Program-made: the position numbers and the translations under genes
DNA from: Amborella trichopoda
Taxonomy: Eukaryota > Streptophyta > Magnoliopsida > Amborellales > Amborellaceae
Assembly (NCBI RefSeq): GCF_000471905.2
Contig: NW_006498527.1
Span: 1,986,000-2,049,999 of the forward strand
Reading direction: 5' to 3'
Length of the DNA: 64,000 nucleotides
In this document: piece by piece, positions 1-11,559 of the stretch
How positions within the stretch are numbered: the stretch's first letter is position 1
Layout: each line of letters opens with the position of its first letter
Notes under the pieces: model-generated
Databases searched by the model: none
What the model was told of the DNA's origin: nothing
The model's input: the letters and a program-made list of their open reading frames with translations, nothing else

Positions 1-1862
1 TCATTTCTTAGAAAATATAAATTATGAACATAATTTAAGTAAGCATATTGACTTACATGTAATTGATAAAGATAAGGGTCTCCAAGACCCTATTTCACAG
101 TCTCCTTCTACAATTGGTGAGAATGATTCAATTGAATCAAGTATATCACATAGGCCTAAAAGAACTAGAGCTTCATCTATGACTTTAGAAAAATTTTATG
201 TTATGAATGAAGATAATTATTCTTCAATGAGTGATAATTCAATAGATGAACCATGTCATTAGATGAACCTCAAAGCTACAGTGAAGTTATTAGCTCATGT
301 GACTCAGCCGAGTGGACTTAAGCTACCATGGATGATGAACTTGATTCTATTAAAAGAAATCAAGTTTGGGAGTTGGTTGACCTCCCTAAAGATAGAAAAG
401 TCATTGGTTACAAATGGGTCCTAAAGAAAAAGTTTAATGCAAATTGATCCATTGATAAAAAAAAAACTTGGTTGATAATAAAAGGATTCACCTAAAAGAA
501 GGGTATAGATTATGTGATGACTTATTCTCCAGTAGCAAAAATTTCATCTATTAGGATCATCCTAGCATTAGTTGCATATTATGATCTAGAATTATTTCAA
601 ATGGATATCATCACAGGTTTCTTAAATGGAGAAGTAAAAGAAAATATATACATGAAACAACCAGAAAGATATATAATTAAAGGTCATGAAAACAAAGTAT
701 ATAAACTTAAGAAATCTTTATATGGTCTAAAACGGTCTTCTAGGCAGTGGTACATTACTTTTCATAATGCAATCACTGAAATTGATTATGTAGCAAACAA
801 GTTAGACCATTGTGTATATATCTGGAATAGTAGGGATAATTTTGTTATATTGTCACTATATGCAGATTTCCATACCAAATCATGGCTAAATTTCTATTTT
901 GAAATGAAAGATATGGAAAAAGCCTAATATGTATTGGGCATTAAGATAACCAGATATAGAAGTTCAAGACTTCTATGTTTATCTTAAGAAAATTATTTAG
1001 AAAGTATTGTAAAGATATTTAAAGTGGAAAATTGCAAGCCCATAGATATACCCCTTTGTAAAGGCTTGAAATTGTCAAAAAAAATGTGTCCATTAAACGA
1101 TAGAAACAAAGTTGCAATGGAAAGAATTCCATATGGTCATAGGGTGCATAAATTATATCATCTTGTGTACAAGACTTGATTTGAGTCATGCATATGGGCT
1201 TGTAAGTAGATTTGTAATCCTATGATGGCTCATTGGTAAGCCATAAAAGGATACTCAGATATATTTAGAAAACTAAAAATTACAAGTTGTGCTTCCAAGT
1301 TGACAACTTAGAGGTTACTGAGTACTCTGATGCAACTTAGAGGTTACTGGGTACTCTAATGCAGAGATACTCTGATGCAGACTTTGCAAGAGACCCAAAT
1401 TATAGAAAATCAACTTTAAGATTTTTTTCCTCTTTGGAGGTGGATATGTTTTTTGATCTAGTAAGAAACAAGGTTGTGTAGCTCGGTGTACTATGGAAGC
1501 GGAGTATATTGCTTGTAACATTGCTACAATTTATACTGTTTGGATTAAACACTTCATAAATGATTTGAAGCTGGATATAGCTGATGGACCTGTTAACATT
1601 TTTTGTGATAATCAGGCTGCTATCTCATCAATTAGAAATGGAGCTTATAGTTCCATGGGTAAGCACATTGAAATTAATTATCATAATTTATGATATTATT
1701 GGAAAGAATGAAATAACCGTAAGTTATTTGCCATCTTCAGATACGATTGCAGACCCCTTTGTTAGGGTTGGGTGTAGAAATATTATCAAAGCATGTAGCT
1801 TTGATGGGACTGAAGAATATTTAAGTCTGGAACTCCCAAATGGGATATTTTTTGTCATGTGA
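1..1862 (+). mobile_element. Ty1/copia retrotransposon, degenerate pol (integrase tail, reverse transcriptase, RNase H)
   Basis: The plus strand reads as the C-terminal half of a copia polyprotein in shifting frames. About 1-260 resembles the linker after integrase (HRPKRTRAS). About 330-510 carries the start of the RT domain (VWELVDLP, GYKWVLKKKF). The longest open piece, 514-927, has TYSPVAK, QMDIITGFLNGE, IYMKQPE and KLKKSLYGLKRSSRQW, the canonical copia RT blocks. RNase H follows at about 1370-1862, with STLRFFSS, MEAEYIAC, FCDNQAAI and a C-terminal block starting EITVSYLPSSDTIADPF. In-frame stops interrupt it (for example near 260, 445, 495 and 927), and the YVDD catalytic motif is not readable because the segment after LSLYADF is rearranged. 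A short tandem duplication lies at 1305-1375. The 5' half and 5' LTR are outside the window. This is a dead, non-autonomous relic. Confidence 0.93.
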
Positions 1863-2049
1863 GGAAAAGCCGCATTAGCGTGAGAAACCTCAAGATATGA
1901 CTTTGGATATTTTTTTATATTATGAGATGCATAACCGCATTAGCATTAAAACCCTCATGATAAGAATATGCTCATAAATGTTAAACTCACTAAGTGGTAT
2001 AGACTTTATGATATTTCAATATATTTGGCCTTCATAGCTACGTGGGAGA

Positions 2050-2415
2050 TGTTGGTACGTGTGGGTGGCCATAGGACATTAAACGTGTCATATTTTTCTC
2101 TCTTGTTATCTTCATCGTACATTTTATCTTTATCAATAAAAAAAGGGTCTTCTTAGAGAGAATATGTCATTATCCAACGGGTAGAAAATAAGTACCTACC
2201 TCCAAGGATTAGAGGGTCAATTTCTCAGAGATTCCATGAGGAAGCCGAACGTTGGATAACGGCCTCCTCCCATCCCTCTTTAAGAAGGGTTTCATAGCTA
2301 TGGAGAGGTACACAGAGAGTTCTCACTGTTTTTTGTGATCCACTGTCTTACGACATTGCCATTAATCCTGGGAGTCTGGTATTATTTTCATCCTCTTCTC
2401 ATAAATAGTCCAACA
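2050..2415 (+). repeat. Putative 3' LTR of the copia relic
   Basis: A purine-rich stretch (CGTGGGAGA) directly precedes TGTTGG at 2050, and the segment closes with CCAACA at 2415. These are the short inverted TG...CA termini typical of copia LTRs. The length is about 366 bp. The position, about 190 bp after the last pol codons, fits a 3' LTR with its polypurine tract. The partner 5' LTR is not in the window, so the boundaries are inferred from the termini only. Confidence 0.6.
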
Positions 2416-3000
2416 CTATATGTTTATGAAGGTTTTAATTGCAAAGCTATTTCAATCATTCAAGGGATTCTTTTTTTTTTTCTTCTTTGTTAGTTTGTTC
2501 TTCATATATTTGACTTTATATTTGGTTTTGGAATTTGATAATAATAAATAAATAATAAAAATTTCTCTGTATGTTATTTAATTTGATATATAAAATTTTT
2601 ATGCATGATTTTAAAATATGAGATAAACTATCTATCACATGTTGCAAATCTATCAATATCACAATACATATACAACCTTTTATTGTGACATGCAAAGAGG
2701 GTGCAATTGGTTTTATTTGGTTCAATAAATACAATTCTATAATCATAAACTAAGAATTTTTTTTTAGTATCTCTTTTCAGTTGGGGTTATTATCTCTTTT
2801 CAGTTGGGGTTATTCTTGTTTGAAGGAATAACAAAGTTATTTCCGACTTTCTTTGTCTCTTCCCTCCTTTATATTTACCTGGTTCTCTTCCTTCCAAACC
2901 AGTTCTTTATCTCTTTCCTCCCTTATATATACCAGGTTCCCTTCCTTCCCAGCCAGCCTTCTCTAAGGGCCAAAGATTTTTTAAGTTTTCAAATCGTAAG
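2416..3000. other. Intergenic, AT-rich, no gene seen
   Basis: The stretch holds A/T runs and a short direct repeat (TCTCTTTTCAGTTGGGGTTAT twice, 2770-2812), then a pyrimidine-rich tract of CTTTCTTTGTCTC and CCTTCC type at 2840-2960 just before the F-box remnant. That tract could be the old 5' leader of the F-box gene. No recognisable coding sequence was found. Confidence 0.4.
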
Positions 3001-3025
3001 AGAGGAGCTTTTAAACTAAAGAGAG

Positions 3026-4283
3026 GAAAGGAGCTTGCAAAAGATCAACAAGATAAAAGCCTTTACCGCCCTGAAGATCTAAATCAAAAGAAGAGAGGAA
3101 AGGAGCTTGCAAAAGACCAACAAGATAAAACCCTTCACCTTCCTGAAGATCTAAATCAAAAGGTGCTTGCAAAATACCAACAACAAGAGGAGAAGCGTCT
3201 TCACCTCCCTGAAGGTCTAGTCTTGGAGATACTAGCAAGGCTACCATCGATCTCTTTCCTCAGGCTTAGCAGCATCACGATACGATGGGGTGGCCTGTTG
3301 TTTGATCACAGTTTCATTCAAACGCATTATCTCCAATCACCATCTACGTACGGTTTTACCCTAAAACTAGAATATTTTTTCCTGAGGTTCACTTCAAACA
3401 ATCGAAATTCTTCGCAGGTTCTTCTCCTATGAAGGGGTCCCAGTGTTGGCATCAATGAAAGAGCATGATTTCTTTGGTGGTAAGGTGAGTATCCTTGCTT
3501 GTTCCAGAGGACTTTTTCTTTGCGAACCATGCCACTACTGGATATGCAACCCGATCACGGGTGACAGATTCAAGCTTCCCATACCATCCATTGACAACAG
3601 CTACTACGACATCATCAAAATGAGTTTGGCAGTCGAGCATTCGCAACCGTTTCACTACAAGGTCATGCAAATCATGACGTTTAGGGGTCGAGGTCGTCTC
3701 GAGTACATGTGTAGGACCTTCGATTCGAGGTCTGGTTCTTGTATCTCACCTAAACCCAAAAGTTGCTGGCCGTATGTTCGGGCGGCCAACAACCTTGAAT
3801 GGATACTTCCACTGGTTATATCTCTTGGATAGATTTCCTCACTCCATATACGCCTTACGTAATGAAGGAGGTGATCTCAACGAATTTTGTATTGAGCTCC
3901 CTGAAGGCCTTAAAGGCAACCATGAACTCCACTTTTCAAATCGTCACTTTCGCATGAATATCGCAGAGTGTGAAGGTTTCCTCTCAGTATTTTCATGTTT
4001 TCATGCTTGTATTGAAATTTGGAAACTGACCGACTATTCAAAGCAAGAATGGATCAAGAAATACAACTTTACCTTACACCGCATTGTTAACCTTGCTTTC
4101 AGACCTAATGTTGTGGGAAGTGTTCATGGAGGAGTCATTTTGGTTGTTGTACGTGGAAAGTTGATGTGGTTTTATATCAAAAAAGGAAAGTTCAAAATTG
4201 TAGGAACTTTACATGAAGACAAAAGCATTCCATATAGCTTTGATGTATCATCATTGGATATTGTCCCTGCGAGTATACTTTGA
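3026..4283 (+). pseudogene. F-box protein pseudogene (F-box plus F-box-associated region), two frame breaks
   Basis: F-box proteins are substrate adaptors of SCF ubiquitin ligases. The first frame contains LPEGLVLEILARLPSISFLR, a recognisable start of an F-box (LP..L..EIL.RLP) at about 3205-3260. A second frame (3443-3832) continues with LACSRGLFLCEP and YWICNPITGDRFKLP, typical of F-box-associated domains. A third frame (3774-4283) has NGYFHWLYLLD and CIELPEGL, ending at a stop at 4281-4283. The three pieces read in different phases, with breaks near 3420-3440 and 3775-3800 and no convincing intron between them, so two small indels are likely. Upstream of the F-box, the segment encoding KELAKDQQDK...LPEDL is present in three tandem, in-frame, diverged copies. 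No clear initiator ATG precedes these repeats. It could alternatively be a functional gene with sequencing errors. Confidence 0.75.
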
Positions 4284-4420
4284 TCCAACGGTTTAAAAAG
4301 CGGATCGGTGACCCGGATCGGGTATCTCAAAAATCAATTCGGATCGGCGAATCGGCGATTCGGATCGGGAATCGACTGGATCGGTCGGATTAAAGCTTCA
4401 AAAAAATCCGAAAAAATTAT
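4284..4420 (+). repeat. Partial copy of a GGATCGG-rich terminal repeat
   Basis: The start (CCAACGGTTTAAAAAGCGG, then GGATCGGTGACCCGGATCGG) matches the left end of the larger element at 49868. Both carry the same series of GGATCGG and GGCGAATCGGCGAT motifs, and both read on to ATTAAAGC. After about 4420 this copy runs into plain AT-rich DNA, and its right terminus is not seen. It begins within 15 bp of the F-box stop codon. Confidence 0.6.
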
Positions 4421-5284
4421 TAAAATTCATTATAAATATTGTTTTTTAGAAATCCAATAAGAAATGAAGGTACTATATTATTAACTTTGATTTTTTTTAT
4501 CAATTTGTGAATATTGAGATGCTCTTTCCCTGTATAAACTTATGTTAACCATTAAATTTGCATCACATAAAAGAAAAATCATAGAATTATCATAGATAAA
4601 ATATATAATTATACATGGACTAATATAAAGAGTAGACTAATCAATGAAAGAATGGCCATTAAAATCTAGTTTTGGCAAAAAACCCTAATCCGCTAAAAAA
4701 ATCCAAATTATTACAGCCTAACTAACTATAATCCAAAATTATTAAAACCTAACTAATTATAATATTATATACTGAAATTATAATTATTAGTTTACATTTT
4801 ATAATTATTTTATTAGACAAATAATAACAAATTAAAAATATTTTATAATATTATCTAATTTAAAATGTATTATTGACAACTGTAAGAAAAATAGTACATT
4901 ACATGATTTATAATGTAAAAATTAATAAATAATAAAAAATTTGGTTATCAATGTAAAAATTAACAAAATGCGTAGAAATTTTGGAAATAACACTTCAATT
5001 TTTCAAAAATTTATTTTTTTAGGTTTCTATAATAAATTTAGTGAAAGAGATTGTTAGTAGAAAGATAGAGATTTCAAATAGAATAAACTTTTTATGTTTT
5101 AATCAGCCTATGTCTGTTTCATGGTTCAATAGCAAATCAAATGCACTAAACTTCAAATATTTCTATTTTTCTAAAAAATCAAATATTTTTATTTTTCTAA
5201 AAAATCAGATCAAATAAATATGAAGGGTAAGTTTGCCTTTATTGGTTACCTTTATTAAAAAGCATCAAACATTTATATAAGGAA
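4421..5284. other. Intergenic, very AT-rich, no gene seen
   Basis: There are long A/T stretches with many stops in all frames. A short direct repeat of AAATATTTNTATTTTTCTAAAAAATCA occurs twice at 5153-5210. Nothing else is recognisable. Confidence 0.4.
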
Positions 5285-5655
5285 AAATTTTATATAGAGC
5301 TGAGGCTCTAAACAATCAGATTAGAACCCGCCTCAAAAATTTCACTAGAAGAGGTTATTTTGATGCCCAAATATCTTTAAATTAATCTCTCCTTCAAGAT
5401 GCATAGACATGAGAAAAAAATTGGATTTCAAATTTTTGAAATAGTGCATCTTGTAACGCATTGACCGTCAATTTTCAAGATTTTTCAAGTTTCATAGATC
5501 TGCTTGATCCACACTATTTTTTAAGCTTTCAATTTTATAATTAAATATGAAAATATGTTTTGAGGCTATCATAAAGATTTCCAGCATTGAAACTACATTT
5601 TTTGACTCCTATTACTTTGATTGTATAGAGCCTCGGCTATATACAAATCCTTTAT
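5285..5655 (+). mobile_element. MITE-like repeat, family A (GAGGCTCTA ends)
   Basis: The left end reads TATATAGAGCTGAGGCTCTA and the right end TATAGAGCCTCGGCTATATA, which are approximate inverted repeats. The interior (TTTCACTAGAAGAGGTTNTTT, GATGCCCAAATATCTT, CCGTCAATTTTCAAGATTTT) is shared in the same order with the copy at 23229, and in reverse orientation with 52458-52808. No open frame is present. It is a non-autonomous DNA element by structure; the superfamily is not determined. Confidence 0.7.
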
Positions 5656-6590
5656 GTAAAATAAAATGACTAAAATATCGCTCAAAGATTTAGAGGCAAT
5701 TAGTCACTTATTTACATAATAAATTTTTAATATTTTAAGGTGTGAGTTCCTTAGATATGTGGACACCTGAAATTCAGATCTGTCCAATATATGCAAAAAG
5801 AAAAAAGGAAAATTAAAATTGAAATACTCAGACGTGTTATGGATCGTCCAATCAAGACTATGGTTGAGATCGAAAGTAATGCAGGTGATCTATAATGTGG
5901 AGTTCCATGGTTGTTTAGGTGTGTGAGGTGACCAATGTAGAAAATAAAATAAAATTGATATACTCAATTATACTTTTAAATGAGAAGTATGAAAGCCTAA
6001 AGCTTTAGCTCAGTTGGATGTATAGAAAAATAAAATAAAATTACTATACTTGAACATGCTCTCACCTCATCCAAATTATTTGCCTTTTTATGTGTGAGAG
6101 ATCTATTTTGCTAGACCAATAATGGACGAACTATGATTTCAAAATCTCAGCTATTTAGCGAATTTTTTCATCTCAACGAGTACTTTAATGAACGGTTGAA
6201 ATTGACTAATTTTCATATCTCCTAATTCTCAAAATCTTAAGCTTAAACCAAATATAGTCTTCCAAATCCCCTATAATTCTAGATTGGTTAACCAAATTCT
6301 GTATTTTGTATTATTATATACTCAATTTTCTGCCTCCTAGGTTTCGGAATTGGAGATCTCTAATTTTAATTCCGACCTCTAAAAAGAGATTCACTTTATG
6401 TCGAAGTTGAAATTTTGGGAGGGATGTAAAAGAGCCATAAAAGTAGATGAGCATAAAAGAGAGGGAGACGGATTCTACGCTGACATTAAAAAGGTAGAGT
6501 CTACACAATCGGCCCGTAAACGTCCATGACATACCAAATTTTTATTGGGATATTGTCATTCTGCCTGCCCATTTCTAGCTTTAATTCTCG
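5656..6590. other. Intergenic, no gene seen
   Basis: AT-rich sequence with no conserved open frame. A tRNA-like A-box phrase (TTTAGCTCAGTTGGATG) occurs at about 6003-6020 without a matching B-box, so it is not called a tRNA. Confidence 0.35.
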
Positions 6591-6599
6591 TTTCAAGAG

Positions 6600-6790
6600 A
6601 CGTTATGGCCCTTAATGGACAGGGCCGGGCCTGGGGCTTTCGGAACAGATTTGTTAATGGGCCACTAATGGGTTTGGCTCGCCAGGCTTTAAACTGGCTG
6701 GTCAGGAGAAGCCCGGAGTTTTGCCCAACAGATCCGTTGGGCCAGTAAAGCCAAAAAAAAAAATGCCTATGTCCGGCCCATTTAGCATGC
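6600..6790. repeat. GGGCC-rich short element, hAT-MITE type
   Basis: The segment starts with GCCCTTAATGGACAGGGCCGGGCC and ends with CCGGCCCATTTAGCATGCC. It contains several GGGCC, GCCCG and GGGCCAC words in both orientations. This composition is typical of plant hAT-derived MITEs with GGGCCGGGC sub-terminal repeats. The exact termini and target duplication are not clear. Confidence 0.4.
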
Positions 6791-6884
6791 CTTTATTCAA
6801 TAAAAATAAAAAATTTAAGTCTTCTCATGAATAGTAAGTCAAAATAAATAAATACATGTTAAAATATATTTTTAAAATTTTAAA

Positions 6885-7720
6885 ACACGTTCTCTCAATG
6901 CAAACCCTCTCTCTTTTTTTCTATCTAAAAAATCCATTCTCTCTCTCTATCAAGAAACCCAATCTCTTTTTCTCTTTAAAAACTTACTCTCTCTCTCTCT
7001 CTACTAAAAACCTAATATCTCATTCTCTTTCAAAAAACAACCTTTCTCTCTCTTTAAAAACCAAATCTCTTTCTAAAATTTATTCTCTCCTTAGAAATTC
7101 AATCTTTCTCTCTCTAAAAACCAAATCTCTTTCTAAAATGTATTTTCTCTCTCTAAAAACCTAATCTCTCTCTCTCTCTAAAAAATACTTTAGCTTAGGC
7201 CAGTTTAGATGTAAAAAAAAAATATTCACAGCGTAAAAAATTACAAGTTTTCCACTTCAATAGAAAAACATCCTCATCTCTAATTTGATTGATTTGTCCC
7301 CTCTAGACTAGACCTCACACACCCAAAAGTCTTTCTCACTCTAGACGACCCCCAAGTCCAACTCTCTCTCTCGCTTTTCCGACTGTTACACGGATACCCA
7401 ATCCCACTCGCAGGTGACTTTCAGGATCCAAATCCGCCCTCTCTCTCTCTCTAGAGTCTGGGACCTATTTGTCTTTCTCTCTCTCGAATCTACGACCCAT
7501 CTCTTCCTCTATAAGCCATTCACATCTCCTGGAGACGACTTTCAGTCTAACCCCCATCTCGCTCTCTCTCTCAACTGATCAACTCACCCATCTCTCTCTC
7601 TCTCATCGAAAGGCCCACAGGAAAAGAGACGACCTTCAGATATCCAGCCCCATCTGTCTATCCTCTCCATTCTGACTTCTTCAATTGCACACCTCTCTCT
7701 CTCTCTCTCTCTCTCGCCCC
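6885..7720 (+). repeat. Pyrimidine-rich minisatellite and CT microsatellites
   Basis: From 6885 to 7190 a loose unit of about 20-30 bp, TCTCTCTCT followed by AAAAACC or AAAATTT, repeats more than ten times. Separate pure CT runs follow to about 7716. The track gives long but repetitive open frames on the plus strand (Ser/Leu/Lys only), which are not genes. Long polypyrimidine tracts like this are common in plant 5' leaders, but no credible coding exon was found downstream. Confidence 0.8.
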
Positions 7721-9165
7721 CCTTGGAATTCACTTCTATTGGGTAATTCGCTTTCCTGTCTCTAACCGAAATGGGCTTTTGGGGTGTGAAGAACACAGTG
7801 AATTACGGGTAACCCATCACCCGCCATGGCTGGAAAAGAAGTTGGGGCATCAAAAGAACCCCCACCTCGCCCCACTATAACCCTGCCTGGTCTCTCTCCT
7901 AAGAATGGATGGGGGAGATTTTTGGATGTTCTCTCCCATTGAGGGAGGGGCAACTAATGAAAATCAAGGGTAGTTTTGAACCTTGAGGTCCAATTTGTCA
8001 TTTGTTTTTCAAATGACAAGATTTTTGTGAAACCCTTGCAACTAGTAGTTAACACCGTACATTCCAAACTGACAATTGTAACATGAAGTGGAAAGGTTAA
8101 ATCCCTTTTCTTATTTGATTTTTAGAAAATATGATACAGTTTTAGAAACTAAATATTACAGTTTTAGAACTGACTTTACAAAAATGTATTTATTAAATTA
8201 TTATTTTTTCTTTTTACCAGTTCAACTAGAAGGAGTCCCTGCCTATGATAAGAATAAAACTCAAGCATTATGTTGCGATGCCCCGCTATCTTGGCCACCT
8301 ATCTTTGAGCATGATCGTATTAATATCTTGTTACTTCCTTCACAACTTGGGCGTTTTTTGTATACTCTTTTCCTATATTGATGAGATATCTTTTATTTCT
8401 TTTCGTGCATGCCATTTATGGTTATTTTTTGCAATAATAAGTACAAACAAGGGAAATAGATCAAACATAATATTGGGGGTTTAGAATTTGAAATTTTTTA
8501 TTTTAATATTCATTTTACTAAGGCACTTCTTTAAAAACTATTTTTAAGAATACCTAAATTGCCGAAGTTAGGAACCTAAATAAGTAACATATTTTGGTAA
8601 TTAGAACCACCTAAGACACTTCAACCAAATGATAAGAATACCCTTGCTTTTGCACGATTGTCAAATATTATTACCAACCTTGAACATGTGGGTATTTTTT
8701 AATTATTTATTTGAAGAGGTATCTAAGTTAAAAAAAAAAAAAGGTAAATCCAACATTTAAACCCCTTAAAATGATTTTGTAATGGGTTTTAACTAGAAGA
8801 CATTTTCCCTACCAAGTATTTGTTGGAGATGATTCTTTTAAGTGCATGGACGACTCTTACAAGATTTTAGCATCATCCTAGCCAGTAGATCTCAAATCCT
8901 CCCCTCAAATCCACGTTTATTTTTGGTCGAGGGAATGCCACAACTTTGGCTATTCTGATGCGGACAATTGGATTGATGTCATAGCACAATAAGAAACTCA
9001 TATTCACCGATAGTAAATGAAATCCACTGTAGAAATTTTGAGAAGCAAAAAATAACGAATTTGAGAAAGCCACATCCCAAAAGAAAACCCAAGAGATGAG
9101 GCACCAGAGCCTCTTTGGGGTTATTTCACCAAGGATAGGACTGAGAATTTACCCTGTTTTGGATC
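7721..9165. other. Intergenic; leader-like sequence without a supported gene
   Basis: Around 7440-7960 the base composition is less AT-rich and resembles a 5' leader. An ATG at 7771 opens MGFWGV but meets a stop within about 11 codons. A short open piece at 8210-8380 follows a splice-acceptor-like tract (TTTTTACCAG), but its translation matches nothing I recognise. From 8490 to 9165 the DNA is AT-rich with no signal. Confidence 0.3.
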
Positions 9166-9277
9166 TAAACTTAAATTTCAGAGCCGGATAATTTGGATGC
9201 GGATTCAAAATTTCGATCTGAATAGTAATTTGGATCTGATCTAAGTACAAGTGGATCCCATCTGATTTTTAAAAATA

Positions 9278-9317
<40 letters not shown>

Positions 9318-9475
9318 TTATACATTCTATAATTTTTAAAATTTTTAGAAGACCTAATCCGGATCTCATGTATAGTTTTGGATCTGGATCTGAATATTCT
9401 GGATCTGATCAGATCCGGATCCAGACCTGTGTGGATCCAAACTCGATCCGAAAAGTTCTCACCCCTAACTAAGGA
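9166..9475. repeat. GGATCTGGATCC-rich repeat with an AT microsatellite
   Basis: The words GGATCTGGATC, GATCCGGAT and TGGATCC recur on both flanks of a pure (TA)n tract at 9278-9312. The layout (sub-terminal short repeats either side of an AT core, right edge AGTTCTCACCCCTAA) is that of a small hAT-like non-autonomous element. Termini are approximate. Confidence 0.45.
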
Positions 9476-9544
9476 TTTCACCTAGTATTGCACACATAGC
9501 CTCCGCATCTGATCAAACCCAAGCCGGAATCTCTCTCATTCATG

Positions 9545-9785
9545 TTGCTTCTTAAGTATTTCTTACCATTTCAAAAGGAAAAATTTTCATCTAATGTTCC
9601 CCAGAAATGTTTTTAACCTTTTTCAAAAGGAAAAATTTTCATCCAATTTTCCCCATAATTGTTTTTAACCATTTTCAAATAGAAAATGTTCCTTGTTAAG
9701 TAATTTTTACCATTTTAAAAAATAAAATGCTTCATTCAAATATCCTTACAATTATTTTAAACCATTTTCAAATGGAAAATACTCC
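9545..9785 (+). repeat. Minisatellite of about 50 bp, about five diverged copies
   Basis: Each copy contains ACCATTTTCAAANGGAAAA followed by a TTC-rich stretch. Copies start near 9565, 9612, 9667, 9708 and 9758. Divergence is high, so this is an old tandem array. Confidence 0.6.
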
Positions 9786-11550
9786 ATGCTTGGCAGAGAA
9801 TGGAATAGGGAACTCAGTCAACATTCCCTGGGCAACTGAGTTCTTTACAACTACCCTACTCTTTTTTTAGTAAAAAGAATTCTGAACTCCACCAAGCAAT
9901 TGATGAGCATAAGTGATAGATGTTAGACAATGGCTACTTGACTATGATGCTCATAACATGAATATCATATTCAAAATTATTTCAATCAAAAAGGCGAAAA
10001 ATTGAGAGGGAAACCTAGGGAGAGGAACACAGAAAGAAGGGCCGGGGTGGCATCTTGTTTTGTGATTTACATGCATCCAAATTCAGATATATCCACAAGA
10101 TCTCATAGCCACCTGAGGTTCATCCTGTGGACTTTCAGATCAACTGTCAATTAAGTTTCAAACTTCACCCAGCTCTTAAAGACTTGGTGTTCGGTTCGAA
10201 CACCGTGGCAAGAATTGAATCTTGCTTCAATTATATTCAAACCTAATGATTTTTCTTTCAGGGATTATGTTAACTCCAATCATGTTCTAGAAGTTTTTTC
10301 TTTCATGGATTATGTTTTAACTCCAATCATGTTCTAGAAGAAGTTTGTACTCATCTGAACAAAATCTATTAGACAAAATGTTTTGATGGTCAGTTCCCAT
10401 TTTTGGAATTCCTGACACCCAACCAGGTGAATGTTGCTTCTCTGCCCTAATTGTTGGGGAATTCGAACCGGAAAGGTGCTCTCATGCGGCCTCTCTTGAT
10501 TTCAGTATTTTCTAAGGTAGTTTAAAAGTTTTGAGAGCCAGTTCTCATAGGTTATCCCCTATCCATCCCTTAAGGCTCTTCTATAAGCTTTGACATTTTC
10601 TGGAGCGACAAAACAGACCCAAATAGATGCCCCTTTAGGCAATGTGTGCAAATCTACAGTGTGCCCCCAATGGAGCGCACATTCGTCCTGGTGTAAATGA
10701 ATGCTTAGATTCGTATTGAGGACTCGATGTCTTCCAAGTTTCAACGAAACAAATAAACAAGAAATTTACGTTTCGTTCACCCTTCTAGCTATTCAAAACC
10801 GTTCTTCCCCCAATTTTTTGTATTTTATGCTCTTAACATTTTTTTTCCTTTTCAGTTTTTCTAAAATAACCCCTATTTCAAAACTTGAAGGTCTAAAGTG
10901 TGAAAGAAATTATTGCTTTCAGATATCCAAGATCAAAAATAAAAAATCAACTTAAAACTCTTGACCTCAAATCCTCAAGATGCCAAGTCAACAATCTATT
11001 TACAACTTTGGACCTTCCAAGTCTTAAAAGTCTAGACTTCGAATCTTCAACATCCGAAATAAATATTTGAAGTTCACTTCGGGACTTGAAGGTCCAACAT
11101 CATAGTAAAAAGGTTATTCATGACTTCAATCCGAAGTTGTTCACTTCGGATTGTGGAAAAATAAGAAAAATGGTATGAACATATAATGCTTAAAGGGAAA
11201 GTTGTAATAGCAGTATCAAGGGGTGGTATCAGGGTATATTTCTCAACGAAAGATTTAAAATCAAAATTGAGAATTTTTTAGGTAACAAATTTTGGCATTT
11301 TACGATTGTTCAAGATTCCAAATCCAAATGCTCTGCACGTAAAATAAAATTTATTTATTGAAACGAATAAATACATGATCAAAAGCAAGTTTCCATATGC
11401 TACTAAACCAGTCCATGCCTCTCACTGTCAACTTCCGACATAGAGCCCATTATTTGCAAAAAGAAACAAAAAAAAAATCATTTTGAATAACAGCATTACC
11501 ATTGAAAAAGGATTTTCCGAAACATTTATCTGGAACATAATCTCTCTCTT
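9786..11550. other. Intergenic 3' of the phosphorylase gene; no gene seen
   Basis: It contains a direct duplication of about 48 bp at 10246-10342 (both copies have CCAATCATGTTCTAGAAG) and a run of CTTGAAGGTC/GACTTC words at 10880-11150. The polyadenylation region of the minus-strand phosphorylase would lie in 11300-11560: AATAAA-like words occur on the minus strand around 11340-11370, but no site can be fixed. Confidence 0.35.
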
Positions 11551-11559
11551 TCTCTCTCT

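Noticed and set aside
6001..6025. tRNA-like phrase TTTAGCTCAGTTGGATG
   Set aside because: No anticodon arm or T arm follows at the right spacing.
6856..7164. 102-codon Ser/Leu/Lys frame
   Set aside because: It is a translation of the CT/AAA minisatellite with no other composition or motif.
7771..7810. MGFWGV at an ATG after a leader-like tract, reminiscent of HD2/FKBP N-termini
   Set aside because: Only six residues match, a stop follows within a few codons, and no continuing exon was found.
8088..8484. Overlapping frames of 97 and 79 codons after a possible splice acceptor
   Set aside because: Hydrophobic, AT-driven translations with no recognisable motif and no donor or partner exon.
10180..10215. 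GGTGTTCGGTTCGAACACCG, a tRNA T-arm-like hairpin
   Set aside because: No D arm or acceptor stem upstream; it is a small palindrome only.
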